This document shows, piece by piece, positions 41,931 to 51,269 of a stretch of 64,000 nucleotides of DNA. Position numbers and translations under genes: made by a program. The DNA comes from Rhodococcus triatomae (GTDB taxonomy: Bacteria; Actinomycetota; Actinomycetes; Mycobacteriales; Mycobacteriaceae). Numbering within the stretch: the first letter of the stretch is position 1; every line of letters begins with the position of its first letter. The notes under the pieces were generated by a model. That model had not been told where the DNA came from, ran no database searches, and saw only the letters and a program-made list of their open reading frames with translations. Where the stretch lies: contig NZ_CP048814.1 of NCBI RefSeq assembly GCF_014217785.1, positions 1,116,001-1,180,000 of the forward strand, given 5' to 3'.

Positions 41931-43385
41931 CTAGGGCGTGAGCGCGATGTACTTGGTCTCCAGGTACTCCTCGATGCCCTCGGTACCCCCTTCCCGGCCG
42001 AAACCGGAAGCTTTGATCCCGCCGAACGGCGCCGCCGCATCCGAGATGACTCCCCGGTTCACGCCGACCATGCCCGTCTCGATGCGTTCGGCCGCCCGGA
42101 GCGCGCGGTCGAGGTCACGGGTGTAGATGTACGCCGCGAGCCCGAACTCGGTGTCGTTCGCCGCCGCGATGCCCTCGTCCTCGGTGTCGAAGCCGGTGAT
42201 CGGCGCGACCGGCCCGAACACCTCTTCTTTCAGAATTCGCGCGGACACGGGGACGTCTGTCAGGACGGTCGCCGGATAGAACGAGCCCGGCCCGTCCGGG
42301 ACCGTGCCGCCCAGCAGCACCCGTGCCCCGGCGCCGACGGCATCGTCCACGAGCTCGGCGACCTTGCTGCGCTGGTCCTCGTTGATCAGTGGCCCCAGAG
42401 TCGTCTCCGGGTCGATTCCCGGTCCGAGCACGAACTCGGACAGTCGAGCGGTGAGCTTCTCGGTGAACTCGGCGCGCACCGCGTTCGCCACGTGGAACCG
42501 GTTCGCCGCGGTGCACGCCTCTCCCCCGTTGCGCATCTTCGCCAGGACCGCACCGTCGACCGCGGCATCGACGTCCGCGTCGTCGAACACGACGAACGGG
42601 GCGTTGCCGCCGAGCTCCATCGAGGCACGCAGCAGCCCGTGTGCCGACTTCTCGACGAGCATTCGCCCCACTTCCGTGGACCCGGTGAAGGTGAGCTTGC
42701 GGAGCCGGGGATCCTCGAGCAGTGGCCCGGTGACGGCGGACGACCGGGACGTCGGCAGTACCGACAACACCCCGTCCGGAAAGCCGACCTCCGTCATCAG
42801 CTCGCCGAGCAGGAGCATCGTCAACGGCGTGGCCGAAGCGGGCTTGACGATCATGGTGCAACCCGCCGCCATCGCCGGGCCGATCTTGCGGGTACCCATC
42901 GCCAGGGGGAAATTCCACGGCGTGATCGCGAGCGCGGGACCGACCGGCTGCTGCGTCACCAGGATCCGGCCGTTGCCCGCCGGCGCCGGCGTGAATCGGC
43001 CACCGATCCGCACCGCTTCCTCCGCGAACCACCGGAAGAACTCGGCACCGTAGCGGACCTCCGCGCGGCTCTCCGGCAGCGCCTTCCCCATCTCCAGCGT
43101 CATGAGGGCCGCGAAGTCCTCGGCCCGCTCGGTGATCTTCTCGTACACCGCGCGGAGCAGTTCGCCCCGTTCGCGGGGAGCGGTCGCCGCCCAGCCCGGC
43201 TGTGCGGCGGCAGCGGCATCGAGCGCTGCGGCCGCGTCGGAGGGCGACGCATCGGCGACCTCGACGAGGGTGTTCCCGGTGGCCGGGTCGGTCACCGGAA
43301 ACGTCGCACCGTTCTCGGCGTCGCGGCGGGTGCCGCCGAGATGGAGTGTGGTCGGAACGGAGCGCAGGAGTGCGGAGGTGTCCAT
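41931..43385 (-). CDS. gabD: Succinate-semialdehyde dehydrogenase family aldehyde dehydrogenase
   Basis: 484 residues. NAD(P)-dependent aldehyde dehydrogenase with TPWNFPLAMGTRKIGPA, cofactor-loop FTGSTEVGR, general base Glu in MELGGNAP and catalytic Cys in NGGEACTAANRF. The sequence is closest in pattern to GabD/SSADH (Arg in TPWNFP...MGTRK). It oxidises succinic semialdehyde to succinate; other aldehydes cannot be excluded. ATG 43383-43385, with two more in-frame ATG (MMESM) just upstream. Divergent from pgi. Confidence 0.88.
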   Translation of the reverse strand: MDTSALLRSVPTTLHLGGTRRDAENGATFPVTDPATGNTLVEVADASPSDAAAALDAAAAAQPGWAATAPRERGELLRAVYEKITERAEDFAALMTLEMGKALPESRAEVRYGAEFFRWFAEEAVRIGGRFTPAPAGNGRILVTQQPVGPALAITPWNFPLAMGTRKIGPAMAAGCTMIVKPASATPLTMLLLGELMTEVGFPDGVLSVLPTSRSSAVTGPLLEDPRLRKLTFTGSTEVGRMLVEKSAHGLLRASMELGGNAPFVVFDDADVDAAVDGAVLAKMRNGGEACTAANRFHVANAVRAEFTEKLTARLSEFVLGPGIDPETTLGPLINEDQRSKVAELVDDAVGAGARVLLGGTVPDGPGSFYPATVLTDVPVSARILKEEVFGPVAPITGFDTEDEGIAAANDTEFGLAAYIYTRDLDRALRAAERIETGMVGVNRGVISDAAAPFGGIKASGFGREGGTEGIEEYLETKYIALTP

Positions 43386-43512
43386 GGACTCCATCATGCA
43401 CAGCCCCGGCCGCGTCCGGGCCAGGCTGTGAGAGACGGCCTGCGTGCACGACGGGAGCGTGGATCCCTCTGTCCCGCGACGGCGACCGGCGGGCACACTA
43501 AGCTCACACCTC

Positions 43513-45165
43513 GTGACCTCCGACATCACCGAGACCGAGGCCTGGCAGAAGCTGCGCGCCCACCACATCGCGATCGAGCCGCTGCACCTGCGTCGACTCT
43601 TCGCCGACGACCCCGGCCGCGGTGAGGATTTCACGGTCACCGTCGGTGATCTGTACATCGACTACAGCAAGCACCGGATCACGACCGAGACGATCGCGCT
43701 GCTCACCGACCTGGCGCGTACCGCGGGGGTCGAGCAGGTGCGGGAGCAGATGTTCACCGGCGCCCACATCAACACGTCGGAAGACCGCGCCGTGCTGCAC
43801 ACCGCCCTGCGGGCGCCCCGTGAGGGGGTGCTGCACGTCGACGGCCAGGACGTCGTCGCGGACGTCCACGAGGTCCTGGACCGGATGGGCCGGTTCACCG
43901 ATCGGCTGCGCTCGGGCGAGTGGCGCGGCGCCACCGGCGAGCGGATCACCACCGTCGTCAACATCGGAATCGGTGGTTCGGACCTCGGTCCCGTGATGAC
44001 CTACCGGGCGCTCCGGCACTATGCGGATGCCGGGATCGCCCTGCGCTTCATCTCCAACATCGACCCGGCCGACCTGGTGCGCAGTCTCGCGGGGCTGGAC
44101 CCGGCGCGCACCCTGTTCATCGTCGCGTCCAAGACGTTTTCGACCCTCGAGACGCTGACGAACGCGACCGCGGCCAAGCGGTGGCTGCTCGACGGGCTCG
44201 GGACGGGCGACGAGGCAGTCGCCAAGCACTTCGTCGCGGTGTCGACCAACGCGGAGCGCGTCGCGGAGTTCGGGATCGACACCGACCACATGTTCGGCTT
44301 CTGGGACTGGGTCGGCGGCCGCTACTCGGTCGATTCGGCGATCGGCCTGTCGCTCATGGCCGCGATCGGCAAGGACCGGTTCGCCGAGTTCCTCTCCGGG
44401 TTCCATGCCGTCGACACGCATTTCCGCACCGCACCGCTCGAGCGGAACGCGCCGGTCCTCCTCGGCCTCATCGGGCTCTGGTACTCGAACTTCTTCGGTG
44501 CGGAATCGCGCGCCGTCCTGCCGTACTCGAACGATCTCGTGCGCTTCCCCGCGTACCTGCAGCAGCTCACGATGGAGTCCAACGGCAAGTCCGTGCGGGC
44601 GGACGGGTCCACCGTCTCGCTGTCCACCGGGGAGATCTTCTGGGGCGAACCGGGAACCAACGGTCAGCACGCTTTCTACCAGTTGCTGCACCAGGGCACA
44701 CGGCTGGTTCCCGCCGATTTCGTCGGGTTCGCCGAGTCGACCGACGACCTGCCGACGGCGGACGGGACAGGCAGCATGCACGACCTGCTGATGAGCAACC
44801 TGTTCGCCCAGACGAAGGTGCTGGCGTTCGGCAAGACGGCGGAGGAGATCGCGGCCGAGGGCACCCCCGCACACCTGGTCCCGCACAAGGTGATGCCGGG
44901 CAACAGGCCCACCACCACGATCCTGGCGCCGCGGCTGACGCCTTCGGTGCTCGGTCAGCTGATCGCGCTGTACGAGCACCAGGTGTTCGTCGAGGGAGTC
45001 GTCTGGGGAATCGACCCGTTCGATCAGTGGGGTGTCGAACTCGGCAAGGTGCAGGCGGCCGAACTCGAGCCGCTGCTCACCTCGCCGCAACCGCCCGCGC
45101 CGGCGGGCGACTCGTCGACGGATCAGCTGATCCGCTGGTACCGGGCCGAGCGCGGACGTTCCTGA
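43513..45165 (+). CDS. pgi: Glucose-6-phosphate isomerase
   Basis: 550 residues. Both PGI signatures are present: [15 protein letters not shown]... and the second [17 protein letters not shown] region, with catalytic Glu in MESNGKS and His in NGQHAFYQ, plus [14 protein letters not shown]. Interconverts glucose-6-phosphate and fructose-6-phosphate in the cytoplasm. GTG start (43513-43515) with a TAAGCT element eight bases upstream, so it is probably leaderless. Same neighbourhood as mycobacterial pgi. Ends three bases from the convergent ApbE-like gene. Confidence 0.96.
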   Translation: MTSDITETEAWQKLRAHHIAIEPLHLRRLFADDPGRGEDFTVTVGDLYIDYSKHRITTETIALLTDLARTAGVEQVREQMFTGAHINTSEDRAVLHTALRAPREGVLHVDGQDVVADVHEVLDRMGRFTDRLRSGEWRGATGERITTVVNIGIGGSDLGPVMTYRALRHYADAGIALRFISNIDPADLVRSLAGLDPARTLFIVASKTFSTLETLTNATAAKRWLLDGLGTGDEAVAKHFVAVSTNAERVAEFGIDTDHMFGFWDWVGGRYSVDSAIGLSLMAAIGKDRFAEFLSGFHAVDTHFRTAPLERNAPVLLGLIGLWYSNFFGAESRAVLPYSNDLVRFPAYLQQLTMESNGKSVRADGSTVSLSTGEIFWGEPGTNGQHAFYQLLHQGTRLVPADFVGFAESTDDLPTADGTGSMHDLLMSNLFAQTKVLAFGKTAEEIAAEGTPAHLVPHKVMPGNRPTTTILAPRLTPSVLGQLIALYEHQVFVEGVVWGIDPFDQWGVELGKVQAAELEPLLTSPQPPAPAGDSSTDQLIRWYRAERGRS

Positions 45166-45168
45166 CGG

Positions 45169-45993
45169 TCACCAGTTCTCGGTGGTGTATTCCCGATCGC
45201 GCATGTCCACCAGCCGGGCCCGCAGTGCGTGCTCGTCGATCCACCGCACCGCCGCGATACCCTTCGCGAGTGCGGCAACGCTGGCCGCGTAGGCCCACAG
45301 GGCATCGTCCGCGACGACACTGACCTGCCGCCACCGGGTGGGGTGGCGGCCGTCGGGCACGCTTGCCGGATCGGTGCCCGTCAGTGCGCCGGGCGGGCTC
45401 GCCGCCGTCACGGTGGACAGGGCCGTCCCGTTGCGCAGTTCCACGTCCTCGGCACCGGGAACCGGCATCTGCCACCCTCCCGCCGGTGAGTGTCCGGCCG
45501 TCGCGATCACGTCACCGATGCGGACCGCCGCGCCGCACTCGAGTTCGTTCGCGATGAGCGTCGCCGCCCGATCGACCGTGTCGGCCTTGGCCGTGGCGGT
45601 GATGTCGAACGAGGCACCCCACGGGGCGAACAGCACGTCGCCGTCGAGGCTCACGTCCCGATAGGTGGGTACCGGGTGAATCGGGTGCAGGTCGTCCGCG
45701 TCCAGTCCGTCGAGTCCGTCGCCGGCGAGGGGACCGACCGCACCGTCCGTCATCCGGGCCGCCCACAGCGCGGACCGCAGCAACGCGGCCATCCGTCGAC
45801 CGACCCGCACCGGGGCGCCCTGGGACAGGTTCACGGTGTGGATCTCGGCGTCGCCCCGGGTCAGATCGCACGTCGCCTCGACCTCCTCGAGGACGTCGGC
45901 CAGCAGCGCAGCGGCATCGGCCAGAGCTGCTCCCTCGGTGACGTCGACCTCCACCACCGAGTCCCATACCGTCCACTTCTCGACACTGACCAC
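45169..45993 (-). CDS. ApbE-like FAD:protein FMN transferase family, divergent
   Basis: 274 residues with the ApbE order: N-terminal strand with EVEATCDLTRGDAEIHTVN (normally FS....S-xLN), the mid-region GAVGPLAGDGL (normally TxGxFDP), GASFDITATAKADTVDRA (normally GGxxKGxAVD) and IATAGHSP (normally TSG). Key residues are altered: the lysine/glycine core reads TAKADTVDRA and the metal-binding end is partly changed, so catalysis is uncertain. ApbE enzymes link FMN to Thr/Ser of flavoproteins. GTG start with GGAG upstream. Convergent with pgi. Confidence 0.72.
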   Translation of the reverse strand: MVSVEKWTVWDSVVEVDVTEGAALADAAALLADVLEEVEATCDLTRGDAEIHTVNLSQGAPVRVGRRMAALLRSALWAARMTDGAVGPLAGDGLDGLDADDLHPIHPVPTYRDVSLDGDVLFAPWGASFDITATAKADTVDRAATLIANELECGAAVRIGDVIATAGHSPAGGWQMPVPGAEDVELRNGTALSTVTAASPPGALTGTDPASVPDGRHPTRWRQVSVVADDALWAYAASVAALAKGIAAVRWIDEHALRARLVDMRDREYTTENW

Positions 45994-46116
45994 GATTGGC
46001 TCCGGCGTCCGGCTCCCGACACTCTTCCCGTCACATGCGGTACATGCTGGTTCCTCCAGTATGCGCCCGTTTTCCGTCGGCCCCCTCGCCGTGCGCTCCC
46101 CACCTCTCGCGGTGGA

Positions 46117-47415
46117 TCAGTCGGGGCTCGCGACGACGGCTCGCTCGCGCCTGCTGCCCGAGGCGAGGGTGGCGGACCAGCTGGCGAGGGTGGCGATCCG
46201 GTTCCGGTACCCGGCGAGGAAGGCGATGTGGACGGCGCCCCAGGACACCCAGCCCAGACGTCCGGACACCCGGACGGGGCCGGCCTGGACGATCGCGTTG
46301 CCGCGGGAGATGTACGCGGCGGTGCCGAGGTCGCGGTACCGGAACGGCCGCCGCGGTGCCAGCCCCGTGACGATCTCCTCGCGCAGGCTGCGCCCGACGT
46401 AGCGGCCGCTCTGCATCGCGACCTCCGCGACTCCCGGCAGCTCGTCGAGCGCCATCAGGTCGCCGATCACCCGCACGCGGGGATGCGCGGGCACCCGCAG
46501 GTCGGGTGTGACGGCGATACGCCCACCGGCGACCTGCTCCACCCCGCACGCGGAGGCGAGCGCCTGCGCGAACGGCACCGCCTCCACTCCCGCCGTCCAC
46601 AACACGGTGCGTGCGTCGTAGCGTGCGGTCACGGCGTCGCCCTTGGTGGTCGTCTCCACGCCGTGCTCGTCCACCGCCGTCACGTGCACACCGAGGTGGG
46701 TCTCGACGCCGAGGCCGTCGAGGGCACGCCGAGCGGCCCGGGAGAGGGTCGGTGCGAACGAGGGCAGTACCCGGTCGCCGCCGTGCACCAGCAGTACCCG
46801 CGCCTCGGCCGGGTCGACGGTCCGGAACTCCCGTTCGAGCGCCCGCGTCGCGAGTTCCCGGATCTGACCGGCGAGCTCCACACCCGTCGGCCCGGCCCCG
46901 GCGACGACGAAGGTGAGCCACGGCCGCCGTTCCTCGGCGGTCGGCAGCGACTCGGCCATCTCGAAGGCGGAGACGATCCGGCGACGTATCTCGAGGGCGT
47001 CGTCGAGTGTCTTCATCCCCGGCGCCCAGCGCACGTACTCGTCGTGGCCGTGGTACGCCTGCCGCATCCCGGCGGCGACGACCAGGTGGTCGAATCCGAG
47101 TTCGAACCGTGAGCCGTCGAAACGAGTGGCGACGACGACGCCCCGGCCGAGATCGACATCGGTCGCCTCACCGAGTACGACGTCGACGTTGCGCTGGCGG
47201 CGCAGCAGGTGACGCAGCGGGCTGGAAATCTCGCCTTCGGACAGCAGTCCGGTGGCGCACTGGTAGAGCAGCGGCTGGAAGACGTGATCCGGCCGCCGGT
47301 CCAGGAGGACGACGTCGGCCGGGACGCCACGCAGTTGCCGGGCGACCCGCAGCCCGCCGAAGCCGCCGCCGACGATGACGACCCTGGGACGCGGCCCGCT
47401 GCCGGTCACCGTCAC
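46117..47415 (-). CDS. ndh: Type II NADH:quinone oxidoreductase-like flavoprotein
   Basis: 432 residues. Two Rossmann motifs (FAD: VVIVGGGFGGLRVAR; NADH: FVVAGAGPTGVELAGQ), the NDH-2 signature FQPLLYQCATGLLSEGEIS with the quinone-site region, and the C-terminal RVIGDLMAL plus AVHIAFLAGYRN membrane-associating part. Single-subunit, non-pumping NADH dehydrogenases feed electrons to menaquinone. I take the GTG at 47413-47415, two bases beyond the stop of the upstream SDR gene; a second GTG is at 47409. Probably co-transcribed with that SDR. Confidence 0.88.
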   Translation of the reverse strand: MTVTGSGPRPRVVIVGGGFGGLRVARQLRGVPADVVLLDRRPDHVFQPLLYQCATGLLSEGEISSPLRHLLRRQRNVDVVLGEATDVDLGRGVVVATRFDGSRFELGFDHLVVAAGMRQAYHGHDEYVRWAPGMKTLDDALEIRRRIVSAFEMAESLPTAEERRPWLTFVVAGAGPTGVELAGQIRELATRALEREFRTVDPAEARVLLVHGGDRVLPSFAPTLSRAARRALDGLGVETHLGVHVTAVDEHGVETTTKGDAVTARYDARTVLWTAGVEAVPFAQALASACGVEQVAGGRIAVTPDLRVPAHPRVRVIGDLMALDELPGVAEVAMQSGRYVGRSLREEIVTGLAPRRPFRYRDLGTAAYISRGNAIVQAGPVRVSGRLGWVSWGAVHIAFLAGYRNRIATLASWSATLASGSRRERAVVASPD

Positions 47416-47417
47416 AC

Positions 47418-48170
47418 CTACACGAATCTCGCGGTGACCGGAGCGGGGAGGAACCGCAAGGCGACGTCGATGACCTTCCATTTCGCTCCGGGTAGCGCCA
47501 CCCGTACGCGTTCCTTCTCGATCGCCTCGACCATCGCGCTGACGCCCTCGTCGAGGGTCGCCGTCATCTTCGCGTCGTCACCGGCCTTGCCGGACATCTC
47601 GGTGGCGATGAATCCGGGGAGCAGGGTGGTCACCACGATGCGGGTGCGGGCCAGCTCGGCGGACAACGATTCGCCCAGGGACGACACGGCGGCCTTGCTG
47701 GCCGAGTAAGCGGCCTTCGCCCCGGGCAGGCCGCGATCGGCACTGATGGACGAGACGAGCACCAGATGCCCCGCCTCGCGTGCCCGGAACAGCTCGAGCG
47801 CTGCCTCGCACTGCGACAGCGCGCCGAGGAAGTTGGTGCGGGCCGTGGCGAGGTTCGCGTCGGCACGGCCGGTACCGATCTTGGCGCCCTTACCCAGCCC
47901 GGCGTTGACGACCACCCGGTCGAGGCCACCGAGTTCCGCACTCAGCTCGCCGAACACGCGGCCGACGGCATCGTGGTCGGTGACGTCGAGTTCACCGATC
48001 GCGACGGTGATCCCGGGATGCGCGGCGAGGAGTTCGTCTCGCAGCGTCTCGAGCCGGTCGAGCCGACGGGCGCACAGCGCCAGATCCCGGCCCTTCGCGG
48101 CGAATCGGCGCGCCATCTCCTCCCCCAGCCCCGAGCTGGCTCCCGTGATCAGAATCCTCTGCCGTGTCAT
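47418..48170 (-). CDS. Short-chain dehydrogenase/reductase
   Basis: 250 residues. Classical SDR with cofactor motif TGASSGLGE, NNAG variant VVNAGLG, catalytic Ser in VLVSSIS and YxxxK (AAYSASKAA). Substrate unknown. Position beside ndh and pgi matches mycobacterial Rv0945. A TAGGGT element (48177-48182 on the minus strand) ends six bases from the ATG, so the message is probably leaderless. Confidence 0.92.
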   Translation of the reverse strand: MTRQRILITGASSGLGEEMARRFAAKGRDLALCARRLDRLETLRDELLAAHPGITVAIGELDVTDHDAVGRVFGELSAELGGLDRVVVNAGLGKGAKIGTGRADANLATARTNFLGALSQCEAALELFRAREAGHLVLVSSISADRGLPGAKAAYSASKAAVSSLGESLSAELARTRIVVTTLLPGFIATEMSGKAGDDAKMTATLDEGVSAMVEAIEKERVRVALPGAKWKVIDVALRFLPAPVTARFV

Positions 48171-48176
48171 GCGGAC

Positions 48177-48182
48177 ACCCTA
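48177..48182 (-). promoter_or_regulatory. -10 element TAGGGT of a leaderless SDR gene
   Basis: TAGGGT lies six bases upstream of the ATG at 48170, the spacing expected when transcription begins at the start codon. No Shine-Dalgarno is present. Confidence 0.5.
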
Positions 48183-48249
48183 GGACAGTGAGCGGACGGA
48201 TCAGGCCGGAGCGAGGTTTTCCCGGCCACCGGGCGCCTACCCTGAGGTG

Positions 48250-49707
48250 ATGGCAGGTACCGGAACAGACGCGGTCACCGACGAGTACGACGTCATCGTC
48301 CTGGGCGGCGGCCCCGCGGGTGAGGTGGCGGCCGAGTTCGCGACCGCGGGAAGCCCACGCACCGCGGCGATCGTGGAGCACGAACTGCTGGGCGGCGAGT
48401 GCTCGTATTGGGCGTGTATGCCCAGCAAGGCGCTGCTGCGCCCCGGCGAGGTGGTGCGCAGCGGACAGCACATGGCGGGCGTATCCGCCACCGGGCCCGA
48501 CGTGGAACCCGTGCTGTCCCGGCGGGATTCGTTCACACACGACTACGACGACAGTGCCCAGGTCGAGTGGGCGGATTCGGTCGGTGTCGACCTGATCCGT
48601 GGAAGCGGCCGGATCGACGGGGAGCGCGTCGTCGTCGTGGACGGGACGCGGCGCCTGCGAGCACGGCACGCCGTGATCGTCGCGACCGGCACGACGGCGA
48701 CCGTTCCGGACACCCCGGGCCTGCGCGCCGCGCTGCCGTGGACGTCGCGGGACGCGACCGCCGTGCGGGAGGTCCCGCGCCGGGTCGCCGTCGTCGGCGG
48801 CGGAGTCGTGGGCTGCGAGAGCGCGACGTGGCTCGCGGACCTGGGTGCGGCGGTGACGCTGGTGGTCCGCGGTTCCGGACTGCTCGGCCGCGTCGAGCCG
48901 TTCGCGAGCGAGCTGGTAACCGAGGGCCTGCGCGAGCGCGGGGTGACCGTCCGGTTCGGCACCGAGATCCGTGCCGTGCACCGGCCCGACGTCGAGGACA
49001 CCGGAGTGGGCCGGATACACGGCGGCCCGGTGGCCCTCGAGTTCTCCGGCGGCGGCGGCCTCGAGGTCGACGAGATCGTGGTGGCGACCGGCCGTACGCC
49101 GGCCACCGCAGGGCTCGGCGTGGACGAATACCTCGACGAGCGCGGCTATCTGAAGGTCGACGACCAGCTCGCCACCGCCGCCGGATGGCTGTACGCGGTG
49201 GGCGACGCCAACGGGCGGGCGCTGCTCACCCACATGGGCAAGTATCAGGGCCGGGTGTGCGGGGACGTGATCGCCGCCCGCGCGGAGGGCCGCCCGACCG
49301 ACGGGCGCGGGTTCCGGGCCGACGGGCCCGTGCCCCAGGTGGTGTTCACCAGCCCGCAGGTCGCCTCGGTCGGGCACACGGCGGCACAGGCCCGAGCGAA
49401 CGGATTCGACCCGCAGATCGTCGACGTGGATCTCGCGGTGGCGGGGGCGGCGCTGTTCCGGGACGACTTCACCGGCCGGGCCCGACTCGTCGTCGACCGG
49501 GCCCGCGACGTACTCCTCGGCGCCACGTTCGCCGGGACCGAGGTGTCCGAACTGGTTCACGCCGCCACCGTCGCGGTGACCGGCCGGGTACCCGTCGACG
49601 AGTTGTGGCACGCGGTCCCGGCGTACCCGACGGTCAGCGAGGTGTGGTTGAACCTGCTCACCGAGGTACGGCGCGGACGTGATCGAGGCCACCACACGCA
49701 CGTATAG
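48250..49707 (+). CDS. FAD-dependent pyridine nucleotide-disulfide oxidoreductase
   Basis: 485 residues. Class I disulphide oxidoreductase with FAD motif VLGGGPAGEVAAE, redox-active pair in GGECSYWACMPSK, NAD(P) motif VVGGGVVGCESA, second FAD motif YAVGDANG and the dimerisation domain, where the usual HPT-E catalytic His/Glu region reads ELWHAVPAYPTVSEV. It resembles dihydrolipoamide dehydrogenase and mercuric reductase but belongs to the actinobacterial subgroup with unknown disulphide substrate. ATG 48250 behind GAGGTG; TACCCT upstream could be the -10. Divergent from the SDR gene. Confidence 0.9.
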   Translation: MAGTGTDAVTDEYDVIVLGGGPAGEVAAEFATAGSPRTAAIVEHELLGGECSYWACMPSKALLRPGEVVRSGQHMAGVSATGPDVEPVLSRRDSFTHDYDDSAQVEWADSVGVDLIRGSGRIDGERVVVVDGTRRLRARHAVIVATGTTATVPDTPGLRAALPWTSRDATAVREVPRRVAVVGGGVVGCESATWLADLGAAVTLVVRGSGLLGRVEPFASELVTEGLRERGVTVRFGTEIRAVHRPDVEDTGVGRIHGGPVALEFSGGGGLEVDEIVVATGRTPATAGLGVDEYLDERGYLKVDDQLATAAGWLYAVGDANGRALLTHMGKYQGRVCGDVIAARAEGRPTDGRGFRADGPVPQVVFTSPQVASVGHTAAQARANGFDPQIVDVDLAVAGAALFRDDFTGRARLVVDRARDVLLGATFAGTEVSELVHAATVAVTGRVPVDELWHAVPAYPTVSEVWLNLLTEVRRGRDRGHHTHV

Positions 49708-49708
49708 T
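49703..49708 (+). promoter_or_regulatory. -10 element TATAGT of a leaderless esterase gene
   Basis: TATAGT ends six bases before the ATG at 49715; no ribosome-binding site is seen. It lies inside the end of the preceding reductase gene. Confidence 0.6.
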
Positions 49709-49714
49709 CGCGCC

Positions 49715-51265
49715 ATGGCGAACGGGACGGCGACCACTTCGGCGGGAACCACATCGGCGGGGACACTGGTCCGGACAGCCGAGGGGCTGGTGCGGGGGCG
49801 GAGAAGGGGTGATCTACTCGCGTGGCGGGGCATCCCCTTCGCCGCACCTCCGGTCGGCCCGCTGCGACTGCGGGCACCGCAGCCGGTGACGCCGTGGGAC
49901 GGCGAACTCGACGCGACCAGTTTCGGCGACGCCCCCTACCAGCACCGCAAGTTCACGATGGTGGGCCCGGGCAGGTACCACCCGAGCAGTGAGAACGCGT
50001 TGACGCTCAACGTGCTCGCTCGCCCGGGCACCGGCGGTTCGCGGCCCGTCGTGGTGTTCGTCTACGGCGGGGCGTACACGCTCGGGATGTCCGCGACACC
50101 GATCTACGGCGGGGAGTCCCTGGTACGCCGGGAGGACGTCGTCTATGTCTCGATCAACTACCGGGTCGGCTCGCTCGGCTATCTCGACTTCACCCGGTTC
50201 TCCCGCCCCGATCGGCCGTTCGATTCCAATCTCGGTCTCCGGGACCAGGTTGCGGCACTCGAGTGGGTGCAGCGGAACATCGCCTCGTTCGGCGGGGATC
50301 CGGGCAACGTGACGGTGTTCGGGGAATCCGCGGGAGCCAGTGCCGTCGTCACCCTCATGTCGACGCCTGCCGCCCGTGGCCTGTTCGCCCGTGGCATCGC
50401 CCAGAGCCCGGCAGCGGGCCTGGTCACGACCGAGGAGCGCGCGGCGCAGTGGGCGAGCGAGTTCGTCTCCCTGCTCGACACCGCCGAGTCCGACCCCGCG
50501 ACCGCTCTGGACCGGGCCGCACCGGCCGCACTCGCGAAGGCGGGAAACCGGTTGGGCGCCAAGACTCTCCGGGAGACGCCGGGGCTGTTTCCCTTCGTGG
50601 CGGTGGTGGACGGCGACTATCTGCCCCAGACGCCGATCGACGCGTTCGCCGACGGCAATGCGCACCGGATTCCACTGGTCATCGGCACGAACCGGGACGA
50701 AGGGACCCTCTTCCCGAAGTTCCTCGACGCGCTACCCACGTCCCGGGAGCGGATCGAGAAGATGTTCGCCCTCACCGATCCGGAGGCGGGCCGCCGGATC
50801 CTCGCCACCTACCCGGGTTACCCGGCAGAGGAGGCCGCGATCCGGTTCGGCGGCGATCTGACGTTCTGGTGGCCGTCGGTCGAGTTGGCCTCGTCGCACT
50901 CGCGGTTCGCCCCGACCTACGCCTACCGATTCGACTACTCGCCTCGGCTGCTGCAGCGGGCCGGGCTCGGTGCGACACATGCACTCGAACTGTTCGCGGT
51001 GTTCGGTCTGGCGGATTCGGTGCCGGGCCGCGGGCTCACCGCCCTCGGCGGACGGTCCGGCCTGCGCTCCGTCTCCGACACTGTGCAGCGGCAGTGGCTG
51101 ACGTTCGCCCGCGACGGCGCGCCCACGGCGTCTTGGCCCCGCTACGACATCGACGAGCGCGCGACGCTGGTCTTCGACGAGGTCACCACCGTCGAACACG
51201 ATCCCGCCGCGGAGCGGCGCCGAGCCTGGTCCGGGTACGAGGGGTACCGGGGGCAGAGCCTGTGA
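49715..51265 (+). CDS. Type B carboxylesterase
   Basis: 516 residues. Carboxylesterase/lipase type B fold with oxyanion hole VYGGAYTLG, nucleophile FGESAGASA (Ser), Glu in TNRDEGTLF and His in GATHALELFAVFG. Hydrolyses carboxylic esters; in rhodococci such enzymes act on drugs, pesticides or steroid esters, but the substrate is not predictable. No signal peptide, so cytoplasmic. ATG at 49715 seems leaderless (TATAGT at 49703-49708). The next gene is a tandem paralogue that begins four bases after the stop. Confidence 0.9.
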   Translation: MANGTATTSAGTTSAGTLVRTAEGLVRGRRRGDLLAWRGIPFAAPPVGPLRLRAPQPVTPWDGELDATSFGDAPYQHRKFTMVGPGRYHPSSENALTLNVLARPGTGGSRPVVVFVYGGAYTLGMSATPIYGGESLVRREDVVYVSINYRVGSLGYLDFTRFSRPDRPFDSNLGLRDQVAALEWVQRNIASFGGDPGNVTVFGESAGASAVVTLMSTPAARGLFARGIAQSPAAGLVTTEERAAQWASEFVSLLDTAESDPATALDRAAPAALAKAGNRLGAKTLRETPGLFPFVAVVDGDYLPQTPIDAFADGNAHRIPLVIGTNRDEGTLFPKFLDALPTSRERIEKMFALTDPEAGRRILATYPGYPAEEAAIRFGGDLTFWWPSVELASSHSRFAPTYAYRFDYSPRLLQRAGLGATHALELFAVFGLADSVPGRGLTALGGRSGLRSVSDTVQRQWLTFARDGAPTASWPRYDIDERATLVFDEVTTVEHDPAAERRRAWSGYEGYRGQSL

Positions 51266-51269
51266 CGAC

